Origin: Aminipila terrae
GTDB lineage: Bacteria > Bacillota > Clostridia > Peptostreptococcales > Anaerovoracaceae
DNA: 64,000 bases
NCBI RefSeq assembly: GCF_010120715.1
Contig: NZ_CP047591.1
Span: forward strand, 1-64,000
Reading direction: 5' to 3'
The notes below the pieces were generated by a model that searched no databases, was not told where the DNA came from, and worked only from the letters and a program-made list of their open reading frames with translations. The position numbers and the translations under genes are program-made. Below are positions 43,459 through 52,873 of this stretch, one piece after another; within the stretch, counting starts at the first letter, position 1, and every line of letters starts with the position of its first letter.

Positions 43459-44940
43459 ATGAAAAACTGGACAGCTGTCAACGAACTGCTTATTCAACGG
43501 GAAATGGATTTCTGGAATGTGCCAGGATTATCTTTGAGTATTGTAAAAAAAGGTCATGAACCTTATACGAAAACCTTTGGCTGGAGAGACAAGGAAAATC
43601 AACTGGAGGTAATGGATACTACACTTTTTGGTGTAGCCTCCTGTTCAAAATCCATGACCTCTGCAATAATTGCCATGTTGGTTGCTTCAGGGAAACTGGA
43701 CTATGATATTCCCGTCATAAACTACATTCCTGGCTTTACAATGATGGATGAAGAAGCCACTGACAGCATGACCCTTCGGGACATGCTGTGCCATAGAACA
43801 GGACTCGGTGGTCATGATGCCATATGGCCCGTCCCCAAAACATTAAAAGAATTCTCTCAGGTTTTTCCATATCTCCAACCCAGCGCTCCCTTCAGAAGCA
43901 AGCCGCAATACAGTAACATCATCTATGCTGTAATCGGTTATATTGCAGAAGCCGTGACCGGACAATCATGGGCCAGTCTGATGCAAAATTATTTGTTTGA
44001 TCCATTAGGTATGACCTCGGCTAATTGTCAGGCGAAGGACATGACTGATTATGGCAATTTTGCTCATCCATACCAGGTATTAGACGGCAAACTTACCAAA
44101 CTTCCCGTCTGGAATGTAGATGTAGTCGCCCCGGCAGCATCCGTTAACTGTACCGCAATAGATATGTGCAAATGGCTGTCTTTCCTGATCAATAAAGGCC
44201 GAACTGAGGACGGCACTCCATTGATTCCGGAAAATATCTTCCAAACCATGATTACCCCACAGGTAGATTTTTCAGATGATATAGGACCAGATGCAGAACT
44301 ATATCCCTCAGACGGATATGCTATGGGGTGGAAAACCGGTAAATACAGAGAAAAATTAATTTGTAAGCATACGGGCAAAATCGAAGGATATACCTCTATA
44401 CAAGCCTTCATGCCAGATGATGATATTGGAATCTCCCTTATGATGAACCTTCATTCCCCCACCATTGCCATCATGCATACGATTCTCTATACTCTCATGG
44501 ACTCTCTGCTGAATCTTCCTTCGGTTGACTGGACCTGGAAATTCAGAGATGACAGGAAGCCTACGGCAGAGGACTATAAAGATTGCCATGTGGACATCTT
44601 TCATTCCATTTATCCAGATGCCATCCCCAATGAAATGCCGTCACAGCAACTTATGGCATCCTATAAGGCTCACTTATATGAAGGTACATACTACAACCCC
44701 GGATATGGTTTTTTAACAATAGTATCCAAGGGTGACAAGTTATATATGAAATATCGGGACATGTTTTTACCTGTAACACCTTATTGGACCGGTAACTTCC
44801 GAGTGGATAACGTAAAAGAAGATATATTCACGCTATCCATCCCACTTACCTTTATCTGCGATGAGGAACATAAAAGCATTGGCTTAAGAGTCCGTTTTGA
44901 GTCCCTGATTGATGATATTCTATTTCTTAAAAAAGATTAA
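43459..44940 (+). CDS. Serine hydrolase of the class C beta-lactamase/PBP-like family
   Basis: A 493-residue penicillin-recognising-fold hydrolase. The nucleophile motif SxxK is SCSK (near residue 64), the second motif is YSN in PQYSNIIYAVIG, and a third-motif-like HTGKIEGYTS occurs near 300. A C-terminal beta domain (LYEGTYYNPGYGFLTIVSKGDKLYMKY) resembles that of D-aminopeptidases and EstB-type enzymes. There is no signal peptide, so it acts in the cytoplasm, which argues against a beta-lactamase role and for D-peptide or ester hydrolysis together with the divergent DmpA/DppA unit. TTAGGAGG precedes the ATG. Confidence 0.88.
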   Translation: MKNWTAVNELLIQREMDFWNVPGLSLSIVKKGHEPYTKTFGWRDKENQLEVMDTTLFGVASCSKSMTSAIIAMLVASGKLDYDIPVINYIPGFTMMDEEATDSMTLRDMLCHRTGLGGHDAIWPVPKTLKEFSQVFPYLQPSAPFRSKPQYSNIIYAVIGYIAEAVTGQSWASLMQNYLFDPLGMTSANCQAKDMTDYGNFAHPYQVLDGKLTKLPVWNVDVVAPAASVNCTAIDMCKWLSFLINKGRTEDGTPLIPENIFQTMITPQVDFSDDIGPDAELYPSDGYAMGWKTGKYREKLICKHTGKIEGYTSIQAFMPDDDIGISLMMNLHSPTIAIMHTILYTLMDSLLNLPSVDWTWKFRDDRKPTAEDYKDCHVDIFHSIYPDAIPNEMPSQQLMASYKAHLYEGTYYNPGYGFLTIVSKGDKLYMKYRDMFLPVTPYWTGNFRVDNVKEDIFTLSIPLTFICDEEHKSIGLRVRFESLIDDILFLKKD

Positions 44941-44941
44941 C

Positions 44942-46966
44942 TTACACCTGTTTGATATATTGGATACCCTTTTCCGTAATCTGTGCCCCGCAGCGGCCGC
45001 GCTTTATAGATATAAAGCCCTGGGATTCCAGGTCAGACAATATTGTCCGCAGTTTACCGTCACTGATTTTAATACCCTGCATATTCAGGTTTCCAATCAT
45101 TGCACTGCGTCCAATCCCATGATAAACCTGGGTAGCTTTGTAGATTTCTGTTAAAACCTTTTGGCAAACAGAATTTACGTCAACAGGTGTTCTTTGGTCA
45201 CCAGAATTTTTTTCCCTGGCAGAACCTGCTGGTTCAAACGAATCAGCAGCCGTTCTGCTTTTTATTTCATACAAATACTCGGGGAATTTTCCAAGTGTTT
45301 TATAGTACAGGCTGGCACTTTGAAGCTGTCTGATGTTCCCGGGCCATTGGTACTCTACCAGCAATTTTTTCTCCCTCTCCGTAACATTACTGTATGCTTT
45401 CCCAAGAAAAAACTTCAGCAGAGGTAAAATATCATCTTTTCTCTGACTTATGGATTTTAAAAATACTGGAATCACGTTTAATCTATAAAATAAATCTGCA
45501 CGGAATTTTCCCTTTTGCACCGCTTCTTCTAATTTTGAATTGGTTGCTGCTATAATTCTAATATCCACGTCGATTACCTTTTCACTGCCTATCCGCATAA
45601 TCTGCTTTTCCTGAATCGCCCGCAGCAGTCTCGTTTGAAGATTGGCTGAAATATCCCCTATCTCATCTAAAAACAAAGTTCCTGTATGTGCTTTTTCAAA
45701 GAACCCAAGCTTTCCGTTTTTTTGTGCTCCCGTAAAAGAACCGCCTTCATAGCCAAACAGTTCACTTTCAAGAAGAGTCTCTGGGATTGCTGCACAATTT
45801 ACGGCAACAAAAGGCGCATTACTCCTGTTAGAATAATTGTGTATGGACTGGGCCATTAATTCCTTTCCGGTCCCAGATTCTCCTCTTATCAATATTGTAT
45901 AATCAGTTTTTGCTACCTGCTTTGCCACATCAATACATTCTGCCATGGAATCAGACTTAAAAATAATATCCTGAAAAGTATGTTTAGCAATCAGTCCCTT
46001 TTTGGCGTTATAATTTTTTAAATTGATTTCTATGTCATGTAATATCTTTTCACTCTGCAAATTCAATAAATAGCCTATGGTCTCATCCATGAGCTTTATG
46101 GTAGTTTTTTCAAATATATAGTTTTCATCTGCCAGAACTAATGGATAATTTTTTAAATCCTCCCCTCGGATAAGTTTAGCATCAATATATTCAAAGGGAG
46201 CATTCACGTTTGTCTCAAATAGGGCATTCGCTTTCTCATTAAAATAAACCACTTCCAGATTTTCATTCAGCATAACGATAACTGCTAAAGAATTATCCAC
46301 TACACGATTTAACAATTTCCCTTTTAGATAACTGTTATAATAATTATCATGATAATCCGTATTCGGTTCCACGATGGTGTGCAAATGCCTGATCAGATTT
46401 CGATTTACCACATCATTTTCCAGATCAAGCTTTCTCATTAATTTCAGCAGTGTATCAAAGCTTATTTCTCGATACCCTATATTTACTATTTTCTTAACGG
46501 TTTTAGGTACCAGGCTCTCCTCATTAGGTGTAATAGCGTATTCTATCCCCTTGTACTTTCCCCTTGCTGCTGATTCCTTGTCATATGGGATTAAATTCAA
46601 ATGGCTGATACCCAGTTCATAAAGTGTATATGTGGTTTGTATGGTTGTTTCATAGGAATCATTTACAACAAGCACTTCCGTATCTTTAGGAATTTCCAGC
46701 ATAGCATGAAGAAATTCTTTTCTTATACTTCTTCCTAGCAGGATCAATTTATAAAAATTTGATATATGATTTTTAAGCTGATAAATCATATCCTCATAAA
46801 CCATCAGATATGCATCTGCTTCAATTTGTTCATTGGGTAACAATTCACTGATAAAATAGCTTTTTATTTCTATATACCCTTCAAATATGTGATACAGGGC
46901 ATTTTCCAAATAAGTAATTACTCCCTGATTTTCTCTGTTTTTATAGATAAGTCCAATCTTTTTCAT
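44942..46966 (-). CDS. Sigma-54-dependent activator with winged-helix C-terminus
   Basis: A 674-residue enhancer-binding protein. Residues 1-200 form an N-terminal sensor resembling the PrpR-N type, followed by a PAS-like domain (LLNRVVDNSLAVIVMLNENLEVVYFNEKA, about 210-310). The AAA+ domain has Walker A GESGTGKE (near 362), the sigma-54 loop as GSFTGA (near 408) and Walker B GTLFLDEIGD. After WPGNIRQLQ the C-terminus lacks a Fis-type helix and instead carries a winged-helix-like end (ISDGKLRTILSDLESQGFISIKRG). ATG 46966 has GGGAGGTC at 8-nt spacing; the two upstream ATGs fit less well. It is convergent with the serine hydrolase gene (one base between stops) and is the likely activator of both adjacent sigma-54 promoters. 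Confidence 0.9.
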   Translation of the reverse strand: MKKIGLIYKNRENQGVITYLENALYHIFEGYIEIKSYFISELLPNEQIEADAYLMVYEDMIYQLKNHISNFYKLILLGRSIRKEFLHAMLEIPKDTEVLVVNDSYETTIQTTYTLYELGISHLNLIPYDKESAARGKYKGIEYAITPNEESLVPKTVKKIVNIGYREISFDTLLKLMRKLDLENDVVNRNLIRHLHTIVEPNTDYHDNYYNSYLKGKLLNRVVDNSLAVIVMLNENLEVVYFNEKANALFETNVNAPFEYIDAKLIRGEDLKNYPLVLADENYIFEKTTIKLMDETIGYLLNLQSEKILHDIEINLKNYNAKKGLIAKHTFQDIIFKSDSMAECIDVAKQVAKTDYTILIRGESGTGKELMAQSIHNYSNRSNAPFVAVNCAAIPETLLESELFGYEGGSFTGAQKNGKLGFFEKAHTGTLFLDEIGDISANLQTRLLRAIQEKQIMRIGSEKVIDVDIRIIAATNSKLEEAVQKGKFRADLFYRLNVIPVFLKSISQRKDDILPLLKFFLGKAYSNVTEREKKLLVEYQWPGNIRQLQSASLYYKTLGKFPEYLYEIKSRTAADSFEPAGSAREKNSGDQRTPVDVNSVCQKVLTEIYKATQVYHGIGRSAMIGNLNMQGIKISDGKLRTILSDLESQGFISIKRGRCGAQITEKGIQYIKQV

Positions 46967-47042
46967 TGACATGACCTCCCAAACAATATTCTCCATTTAA
47001 TTAACTATACAGGGTAAGAAAAAATAATACAACTAAAAAAGC

Positions 47043-47064
47043 AGCTGAGTTTGTACTACTCAGC
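47043..47064 (-). terminator. Terminator of the aspartate decarboxylase gene
   Basis: On the minus strand GGCTGAGT pairs with ACTCAGCT around a 7-nt loop, followed by GCTTTTTTAG, about 60 nt past the stop at 47126. Confidence 0.85.
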
Positions 47065-47125
47065 CACCTCCATTAATTATATGTTGTATTATAATGTATG
47101 TATCTTTTCTCAAAAGCCGCCTTGC

Positions 47126-48769
47126 TTAACTAATTCTAAGTTTGTAATTTTCAGTCCATTCTTCTACATAACCTTCCATAACATCGTGAAGAACTTTTCC
47201 TATTTTAGAATAGGATTCGTCGCAGAGATTTGCAAGGGATATCCTTACAGACCATTCCGGCCCATTGAAACCATTTCCGTCCAGGAGCACAATTGATGAA
47301 TGCTCTGCAAGCCTTATAAGTATATCTACCGTTTTATAGTTGTCCTTTAGGTATTTTGCAAAATCCTCACTGTAGTTTTGGCTTGCCCACTGAAGGAGGT
47401 CGAATTGAGTATAGTACGCTGCGCTATATTGATCTTTTTTTACCTCAAGCCCCAGCCCTTCAAACAATAGCTTCTGCCTACGGCGGCAGATATTCTTTGT
47501 AAGATTTTTGTACTTATTCTCCCTATCCGTTATGGCGAACAAAGAAAAGAAAGCCATCTGCACCTGCTGAGGTGTTGAAAGTCCTGCAGTGTGGTTAAGA
47601 GCAACCTGTCTGCTATCCGCCACTATCCTGTCTACAAACTTTATGCGGTCTGGATTAGTTGAAAGCCCGGAGTATCTTCTTCTTGCTCTCTCTTTCTTAT
47701 CCTCATCCTGCTCCTTTAGAAGCTTATCAAATACATTGTCCTCATAGATAGCAATAGTTCCAAGCCTCCAGCCTGTGACTCCGAAGTATTTAGAGTAAGA
47801 ATAAACCCCTATGGTGTTATACGGCAGATCCGCCATCAGAGACCTGAAGCCGTCCACAAAGGTGCTGTATACATCATCTGATATGATCATGAGGTCTGGG
47901 TTGTCCTGATCCACGATGTTTTTTAGGAGTTTAACTGATTCTGGCTTCATGGCAACCGAAGGAGGATTGCTTGGATTTACTATGCAAAGGGCCTTGATTG
48001 ATTTGTCCCTAAGCTTCTCTATTTCTGAATCAGGATACTGCCATGTTCTGTTGCCTTGTTCATCCACTTCGTTTGCGGAAATATTCACCACTTCAAAGCT
48101 ATACCGGGGCAGATGCGGTATCTCCAGATAAGGCGTGAACACTGGCGTCATGATAGCTATCTTATCTCCCTTTGAAAGCATGTTGTTTGCAATGAGGGAA
48201 TCGAACACGTAGCACATTCCTGCGGTAGCTCCCTCAACAGCAAAGGTTCTGAACATACCTTCAAGTGGTTCATTGTAGCATAATTCCTGTATAAGGTAAT
48301 CGTTCACCACCTTTTCTATATGCCTTAGCATCCTGTCAGGCATAGGATAGTTATCCCCGATTATACCGTCTGCAAGCTCGTATATCCATTCGTCCGGATC
48401 GAATCCTTTCATGGTTATTCCGTAGTTTATTATCCTCTTAAGGTGCTCTGCCCCTGGAGCGCTGCTGTTTTTGTTGATGTATTGCTTGAAACGTTGTGCA
48501 ATCCCCTCCTTCTCAGGCATTCCCCCTAAGTCCCCTTCGTTCCAGACCCGTCTGCTTTCTGAAACTGCGAACTGGCCAAATGTGAAGAATGCTTCTCTAG
48601 GTGTTGCTGCTATCCAGTTAGGATTTCCCCTTCCCGCATCCAGCAGTGAGTGGGTTCCGCTCTTGTTTGACTCTGCTGCAAGACTTATTAACTTGTCTTT
48701 GAGTTCAAATGGGCTAATTTTACCATATACTTTTTCTATTTCTTCTCTTTGAAGACTCATTTTATCCAT
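47126..48769 (-). CDS. asdA: Aspartate 4-decarboxylase (PLP enzyme)
   Basis: A 547-residue fold-type I PLP enzyme converting aspartate to alanine and CO2, with an aminotransferase side activity in characterised relatives. DAGRGNPNWIAATPREAFF, the cofactor region VEGATAGMCYVF, IVNPSNPPS, SDDVYSTF, the PLP lysine in YSYSKYFGVTGWRLG and the C-terminal WSVRISLANL are all seen. The length (about 530-550) separates it from ordinary aminotransferases. It is followed by a terminator and preceded by an aspartate racemase gene on the same strand (80 nt gap). The pair suggests use of D- and L-aspartate, with possible energy gain by aspartate/alanine exchange. Confidence 0.94.
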   Translation of the reverse strand: MDKMSLQREEIEKVYGKISPFELKDKLISLAAESNKSGTHSLLDAGRGNPNWIAATPREAFFTFGQFAVSESRRVWNEGDLGGMPEKEGIAQRFKQYINKNSSAPGAEHLKRIINYGITMKGFDPDEWIYELADGIIGDNYPMPDRMLRHIEKVVNDYLIQELCYNEPLEGMFRTFAVEGATAGMCYVFDSLIANNMLSKGDKIAIMTPVFTPYLEIPHLPRYSFEVVNISANEVDEQGNRTWQYPDSEIEKLRDKSIKALCIVNPSNPPSVAMKPESVKLLKNIVDQDNPDLMIISDDVYSTFVDGFRSLMADLPYNTIGVYSYSKYFGVTGWRLGTIAIYEDNVFDKLLKEQDEDKKERARRRYSGLSTNPDRIKFVDRIVADSRQVALNHTAGLSTPQQVQMAFFSLFAITDRENKYKNLTKNICRRRQKLLFEGLGLEVKKDQYSAAYYTQFDLLQWASQNYSEDFAKYLKDNYKTVDILIRLAEHSSIVLLDGNGFNGPEWSVRISLANLCDESYSKIGKVLHDVMEGYVEEWTENYKLRIS

Positions 48770-48849
48770 TAATATTTGCCCCCTATTATTTTTATGTAAT
48801 TTTATATCTTCTAATTATCATTAATCATTTGTTGCTTATACTATAAACT

Positions 48850-49584
48850 TTAATCCATAGCTTTTCTTCCCACCAATTCAATTGCGCTCTGGGCTAGTAT
48901 TTTAGTTGGGTCGATAAAATTGCCTTTTATATTCATCATCTGGAAAGCCACAGGCAGTTCAGTGCAGCCTAAGATTACAGTATCTACGTTCTGCAATTCC
49001 AAATAAGAAAGTATCGAATCTATATCGCCCATGTTGTATTCTGTTCGTCCAGCTTTAATGCCATATATTAAGTCACTAACTTTGTCCTGATCTGCATCAT
49101 TTGGTTTTATAACTTCAATACCATACTTTTTTAATACCTTATCATAAACTCCGGACTTACAGGTTCCCGCTGTGGCTAACAATCCTATCTTACTGGCATC
49201 AGGTTTAACCTTCTTTATTTTTTTAGCAACTTCTTCAATCATATTAATAAAAGGTATACGAAGGTATTTTACTATTTCATCGTAAAAGTAATGGGCAGTA
49301 TTACACGGCATTATTATGACATCAGCCCCCATCAATTCAAGTTTCATAGCTGCCTCTATCATGTATTTGGTTGGATCCTCCCCATAACCTAAAATGTAAT
49401 TAGTTCTGTCAGGGATTGCAGTATAATTGTCAATCAGTATATGGATATGCTCATTATCATTCTTAGCTTCTGTAAGAATAATAATCTTATGGAAGAGATC
49501 ATCAGTTGCAAGTGGCCCCATACCACCTAATATTCCAATTGTTTTATTATTCAAATGCTCATTATTAAAATTTGTATCAGACAT
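48850..49584 (-). CDS. racD: Aspartate racemase
   Basis: A 244-residue cofactor-independent Asp/Glu racemase. The two catalytic cysteines are in MPCNTAHYF and LGCTELPVAFQ, and the N-terminal TIGILGGMGPLATDDLF is typical of aspartate racemases. It interconverts D- and L-aspartate. It lies upstream of the aspartate decarboxylase on the same strand and is divergent from a LysR regulator, which probably controls it. The first 12 residues before TIGI are polar and not conserved, but no closer start has a better ribosome site. Confidence 0.92.
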   Translation of the reverse strand: MSDTNFNNEHLNNKTIGILGGMGPLATDDLFHKIIILTEAKNDNEHIHILIDNYTAIPDRTNYILGYGEDPTKYMIEAAMKLELMGADVIIMPCNTAHYFYDEIVKYLRIPFINMIEEVAKKIKKVKPDASKIGLLATAGTCKSGVYDKVLKKYGIEVIKPNDADQDKVSDLIYGIKAGRTEYNMGDIDSILSYLELQNVDTVILGCTELPVAFQMMNIKGNFIDPTKILAQSAIELVGRKAMD

Positions 49585-49767
49585 TATTAAATCACCACCG
49601 AATTTATATTTAATTTTATTTTGAAATTATGTTAATAAGAATATGATATCGCGATTTTCAATTATTCTGATTTACAACATGATTATAGCACCGTATAATA
49701 TATATGAAAAATACTATAAATATATCGAATTTATACTTTTTAAATATAAATAAGAGGAGGGATATTC

Positions 49768-50640
49768 ATGGATATTAAACAACTCAATTATTTTCTTGCA
49801 ATTATTGAAGAGGGCAGCATTACCAAAGCTGCCGAAAGACTGCACATAGCTCAGCCGCCTCTTAGCCATCAATTGAAGCTTCTTGAGGAGGAACTTGAAA
49901 TAAAACTAATAGAAAGAACTACTAAAAAACTCCAGATAACAGGTGCTGGTGAACTTTTACAATATCGCGCTGAGCAAATTTTACAGTTAGTAGAAACAAC
50001 TATCAACGAATTAAAAAATTATAACAAAGAATTCTTAGGTGTATTATCAGTGGGTACTGTTCCATCCTCAGGAGGAATACTTTTACCAGAATTGCTTTAT
50101 TCTTTTCATGAAAAATATCCCAGCTTGAATTTTCAAATACGAGAAGGAGATACATATAGAATATTAGATATGCTGACTAAAGGAATAATAGATATTGGAA
50201 TCGTTAGAACTCCATTTAATTCTGAGATCTTTGAATCAATCAGCTTACCATTTGATCCGATGATGGCTATATCCAAGGATGATTTTTACTTACAGGGAGA
50301 AAATGAATTTATATCGGTAACTAATCTTATCAATGTCCCACTAATCATAGATCGCAGATTTGAACTGATGATAGTTAGCTCGTGTAAGAAGGCAGGATTT
50401 AAACCTAGAATACTTTGTGAATGTGATGACGTCAGATCCATAATATCATGGGCAGAAACAGGGATGGGGGTTGGTATTGTACCTAAACCAGCTACTGGAC
50501 TTATTTCAAACCCGAATATAATTTGCAGAGAGATTAATGAGTTATCTTTGGAAACGAGAACAACTCTGTTATGGCTTAAAGACCGACATTTATCATATAT
50601 TGCAAAAGAATTTTTGCAGGTTTTTGAGGCTGTTGTATAA
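49768..50640 (+). CDS. LysR-family transcriptional regulator
   Basis: A 290-residue LysR regulator. MDIKQLNYFLAIIEEGSITK and AAERLHIAQPPLSHQLKLLE form the helix-turn-helix, followed by a periplasmic-binding-protein-like effector domain (GVLSVGTVPSSGGILLPELL, GIIDIGIVRTPF). AGAGGAGGG precedes the ATG. It is divergent from the aspartate racemase gene across a 183-nt A/T-rich gap, the standard layout for a LysR regulator and its target; aspartate or a related amino acid is the probable effector. A strong hairpin terminator follows. Confidence 0.94.
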   Translation: MDIKQLNYFLAIIEEGSITKAAERLHIAQPPLSHQLKLLEEELEIKLIERTTKKLQITGAGELLQYRAEQILQLVETTINELKNYNKEFLGVLSVGTVPSSGGILLPELLYSFHEKYPSLNFQIREGDTYRILDMLTKGIIDIGIVRTPFNSEIFESISLPFDPMMAISKDDFYLQGENEFISVTNLINVPLIIDRRFELMIVSSCKKAGFKPRILCECDDVRSIISWAETGMGVGIVPKPATGLISNPNIICREINELSLETRTTLLWLKDRHLSYIAKEFLQVFEAVV

Positions 50641-50716
50641 ACTATAAACACCAGGAACTCAACTTTAGGAAGGTGCGGAGCATATCTTAAATATACATCT
50701 GTTAACCTGTTTTAAA

Positions 50717-50752
50717 GGCCCAAAAACGTCATTTTTTGTCCGTTTTTGAGCC
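50717..50752 (+). terminator. Terminator of the LysR gene
   Basis: GGCCCAAAAACG pairs with CGTTTTTGAGCC (one mismatch) across a 12-nt loop and is followed by TTGTTTTG, 76 nt past the stop. Its T-rich stem also suits the convergent gene ending at 50834. Confidence 0.75.
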
Positions 50753-50833
50753 TTGTTTTGTCTCTAACTTACAACTTGATTGTGGCCATCTTCTATTTTC
50801 CTTCGTTGGCCCTTTTGTTTTCCAGTAAACAGA

Positions 50834-51444
50834 TTATTTACATTCCAATATGTCTTCTACTGATTTAACTTCATACTCCAAGAAGTCAAATTTTGAAGTG
50901 CATGCCTTCCCGGTCAGGCAAAGAGATGTGACTCCCAATTTCATCTTGTGGGAATACCTTGCCAGGTTAAAGTATCTCACTAACGGCCACGCCTTGCCAT
51001 CCAAGGAATAATGCATAGCCATAAGATTTCCTTTTTTAGTTATTCTGAGATATGGAACCACATCTCCAATAATTTGCGAATCACAATCATCCGAAGTAGC
51101 CTTGTTTACTACGCTTACTATTTTTAAATCGCCATCTACCACTTCATACCCTACTCTGCACCAATTTTCATCATCTACAACCAACATAATGCATCCTGTG
51201 TCGTATTCTGATTTGAAATCTACAGAGACTCTGGTAGTACAAACAAAATCGTCATTTGTTACATAGGTGAATAGGAATGGCGCATTTTGGCACACTTCCC
51301 CCCCGGATCGTTAAAAAAATCTGTTGCTCCAGGAGCAGTTATGCTTATTTGATTATTATTCAGAATCACCCATTTCTCTGGCTTATTTTGCCAGAGAAGT
51401 GACTTATCTTCAAGTTTATCATTAATGTCATTAAAAATATTCAT
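50834..51444 (-). pseudogene. DUF1349 (concanavalin-like) protein, one -1 frameshift
   Basis: A 203-residue protein of the DUF1349/YesU-like beta-sandwich family once the frame is joined. The N-terminal 61 codons (SLLWQNKPEKWVILNNNQIS...TDFFNDPGG) run into a wrong frame after a G7 run at 51298-51304. The rest (VCQNAPFLFTYVTNDDFVC...DENWCRVGYEV...MAMHYSLDGKAW) is open in the next frame to the stop at 50834. One extra G joins them as DPGGEVCQNAPF. The family is thought to bind carbohydrate. It is last in a unit with a permease and an aldehyde dehydrogenase. AAAGGAG precedes the ATG. Confidence 0.82.
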
Positions 51445-51466
51445 TATGCTTATCTCCTTTAATTTA

Positions 51467-52840
51467 TTACATTTTCAATTCCGGTGGTAGTTTTCTGAAG
51501 AAATTCGTGGATATTGCCAAGTATATAAATCCAATAGCCACCCAACTCAGTCCAAGCATTTTTGCAGATGCTGATAGATTAAACCACAGGATCACAGATA
51601 TTACCATTGCAATTAAAGGCAAAAGCATATATTTTATGATACCACTTCCGCTCCTGTTATGCTCCTTAATATAAAATTGTGCAATTACTGATGCATTAAC
51701 AAAGGTAAAACCGATGAGGGCACCAAAACTTATCAAACTTGCTGCACCTATTAAATTGTCTGCATAAAACACTGCGGTAAGCCCTATCAGCGCAGAAATA
51801 ATAATATTAAGTACAGGTGTCCTAAACCTTGGACTAACATAACCGAATACCTTTTTAGGCAGCATGCCGTCCCTACCCATGGCGTATAGCATTCTTGCCA
51901 CAGCTGCCTGGCTTGCCACCGCACAAACTACATTTGCGAAACAATCTACATCTAGGAACAGGGCCGGCATGAAATTGGCTTTTATACGTCCCAATAATTC
52001 AAAGGCTCCTGTATCCGGATTTTCCATTGAACTCCACGCTGCTGGCCATGCCAACTGTGATATATAGGATGTAACAATGAATAACAACCCTGCAATCAAA
52101 CATGTCAATATGAGTGCTTTTGGAATATCCTTGTCAGGATTTACGGATTCCTCTGCCACCAAAGTAATGGCATCAAATCCCATGAAACCTACTATTAATA
52201 TTGCAGCCCCTCGGGCTAATGCATTTACACTTGCCAAATCTGTATCCAACACACTCTTCATATGTATTAGTGTACCTTCCCCTCCACCTCCCATAACAAA
52301 CTTTGCACAAAGGATAATGAAAAGCAATACGAATCCAGTAGTCAGTATGGTAATTACAAAGTCGACCTTCGCTGCAAATTCTATACCTATGATATTAATG
52401 GCAGATACTACAATTATGCAAATCACAATCCACCATGCAACAGATACGGAAGGAAAAAACTTGTTCATATACAATCCAAAATACAGATAACTTATCATAG
52501 GGCACAATAAATAATCTAATACCATTGCCCAGCCTACGATAAATCCCAGGTGAGGATTCATTGTTTTCTGCACATATGTGTACACAGAGCCTGCTACAGG
52601 ATACGCCCTGGCCATCTTTCCATAACTATATGCAGTAAGAATTACTACTGCTGTGGTTATTATGTAAGCAAATGTCATCATACCTTTTGTCAATTCAGTT
52701 ACAATACCATAATTGTTAAAAACGGATGTGGGCACAAGATATGATAATCCGAAAAAAATCAAATACCTTAGCTTAAGTACTCTTTTCAAGCCCACTTCTT
52801 CTCCGAGATTATCGGATACTTGATTTACATTTTCATTCAT
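51467..52840 (-). CDS. APC-superfamily amino acid/polyamine permease
   Basis: A 457-residue transporter with 12 hydrophobic segments. The opening LKRVLKLRYLIFFGLSYLVPTSVFNNYG, YSYGKMARAYPVAGSVYTYVQKT and AILIVGFMGFDAITLVAEES mark the APC superfamily, close to the branch carrying putrescine or amino-acid importers. It sits 33 nt after an aldehyde dehydrogenase gene and 22 nt before the DUF1349 gene, so uptake is coupled with oxidation of an aldehyde derived from the imported amine or amino acid. TGAGGAGG precedes the ATG. Confidence 0.92.
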   Translation of the reverse strand: MNENVNQVSDNLGEEVGLKRVLKLRYLIFFGLSYLVPTSVFNNYGIVTELTKGMMTFAYIITTAVVILTAYSYGKMARAYPVAGSVYTYVQKTMNPHLGFIVGWAMVLDYLLCPMISYLYFGLYMNKFFPSVSVAWWIVICIIVVSAINIIGIEFAAKVDFVITILTTGFVLLFIILCAKFVMGGGGEGTLIHMKSVLDTDLASVNALARGAAILIVGFMGFDAITLVAEESVNPDKDIPKALILTCLIAGLLFIVTSYISQLAWPAAWSSMENPDTGAFELLGRIKANFMPALFLDVDCFANVVCAVASQAAVARMLYAMGRDGMLPKKVFGYVSPRFRTPVLNIIISALIGLTAVFYADNLIGAASLISFGALIGFTFVNASVIAQFYIKEHNRSGSGIIKYMLLPLIAMVISVILWFNLSASAKMLGLSWVAIGFIYLAISTNFFRKLPPELKM

Positions 52841-52873
52841 GGTTATTAAACCTCCTCAAAACACGCCAGTAGT

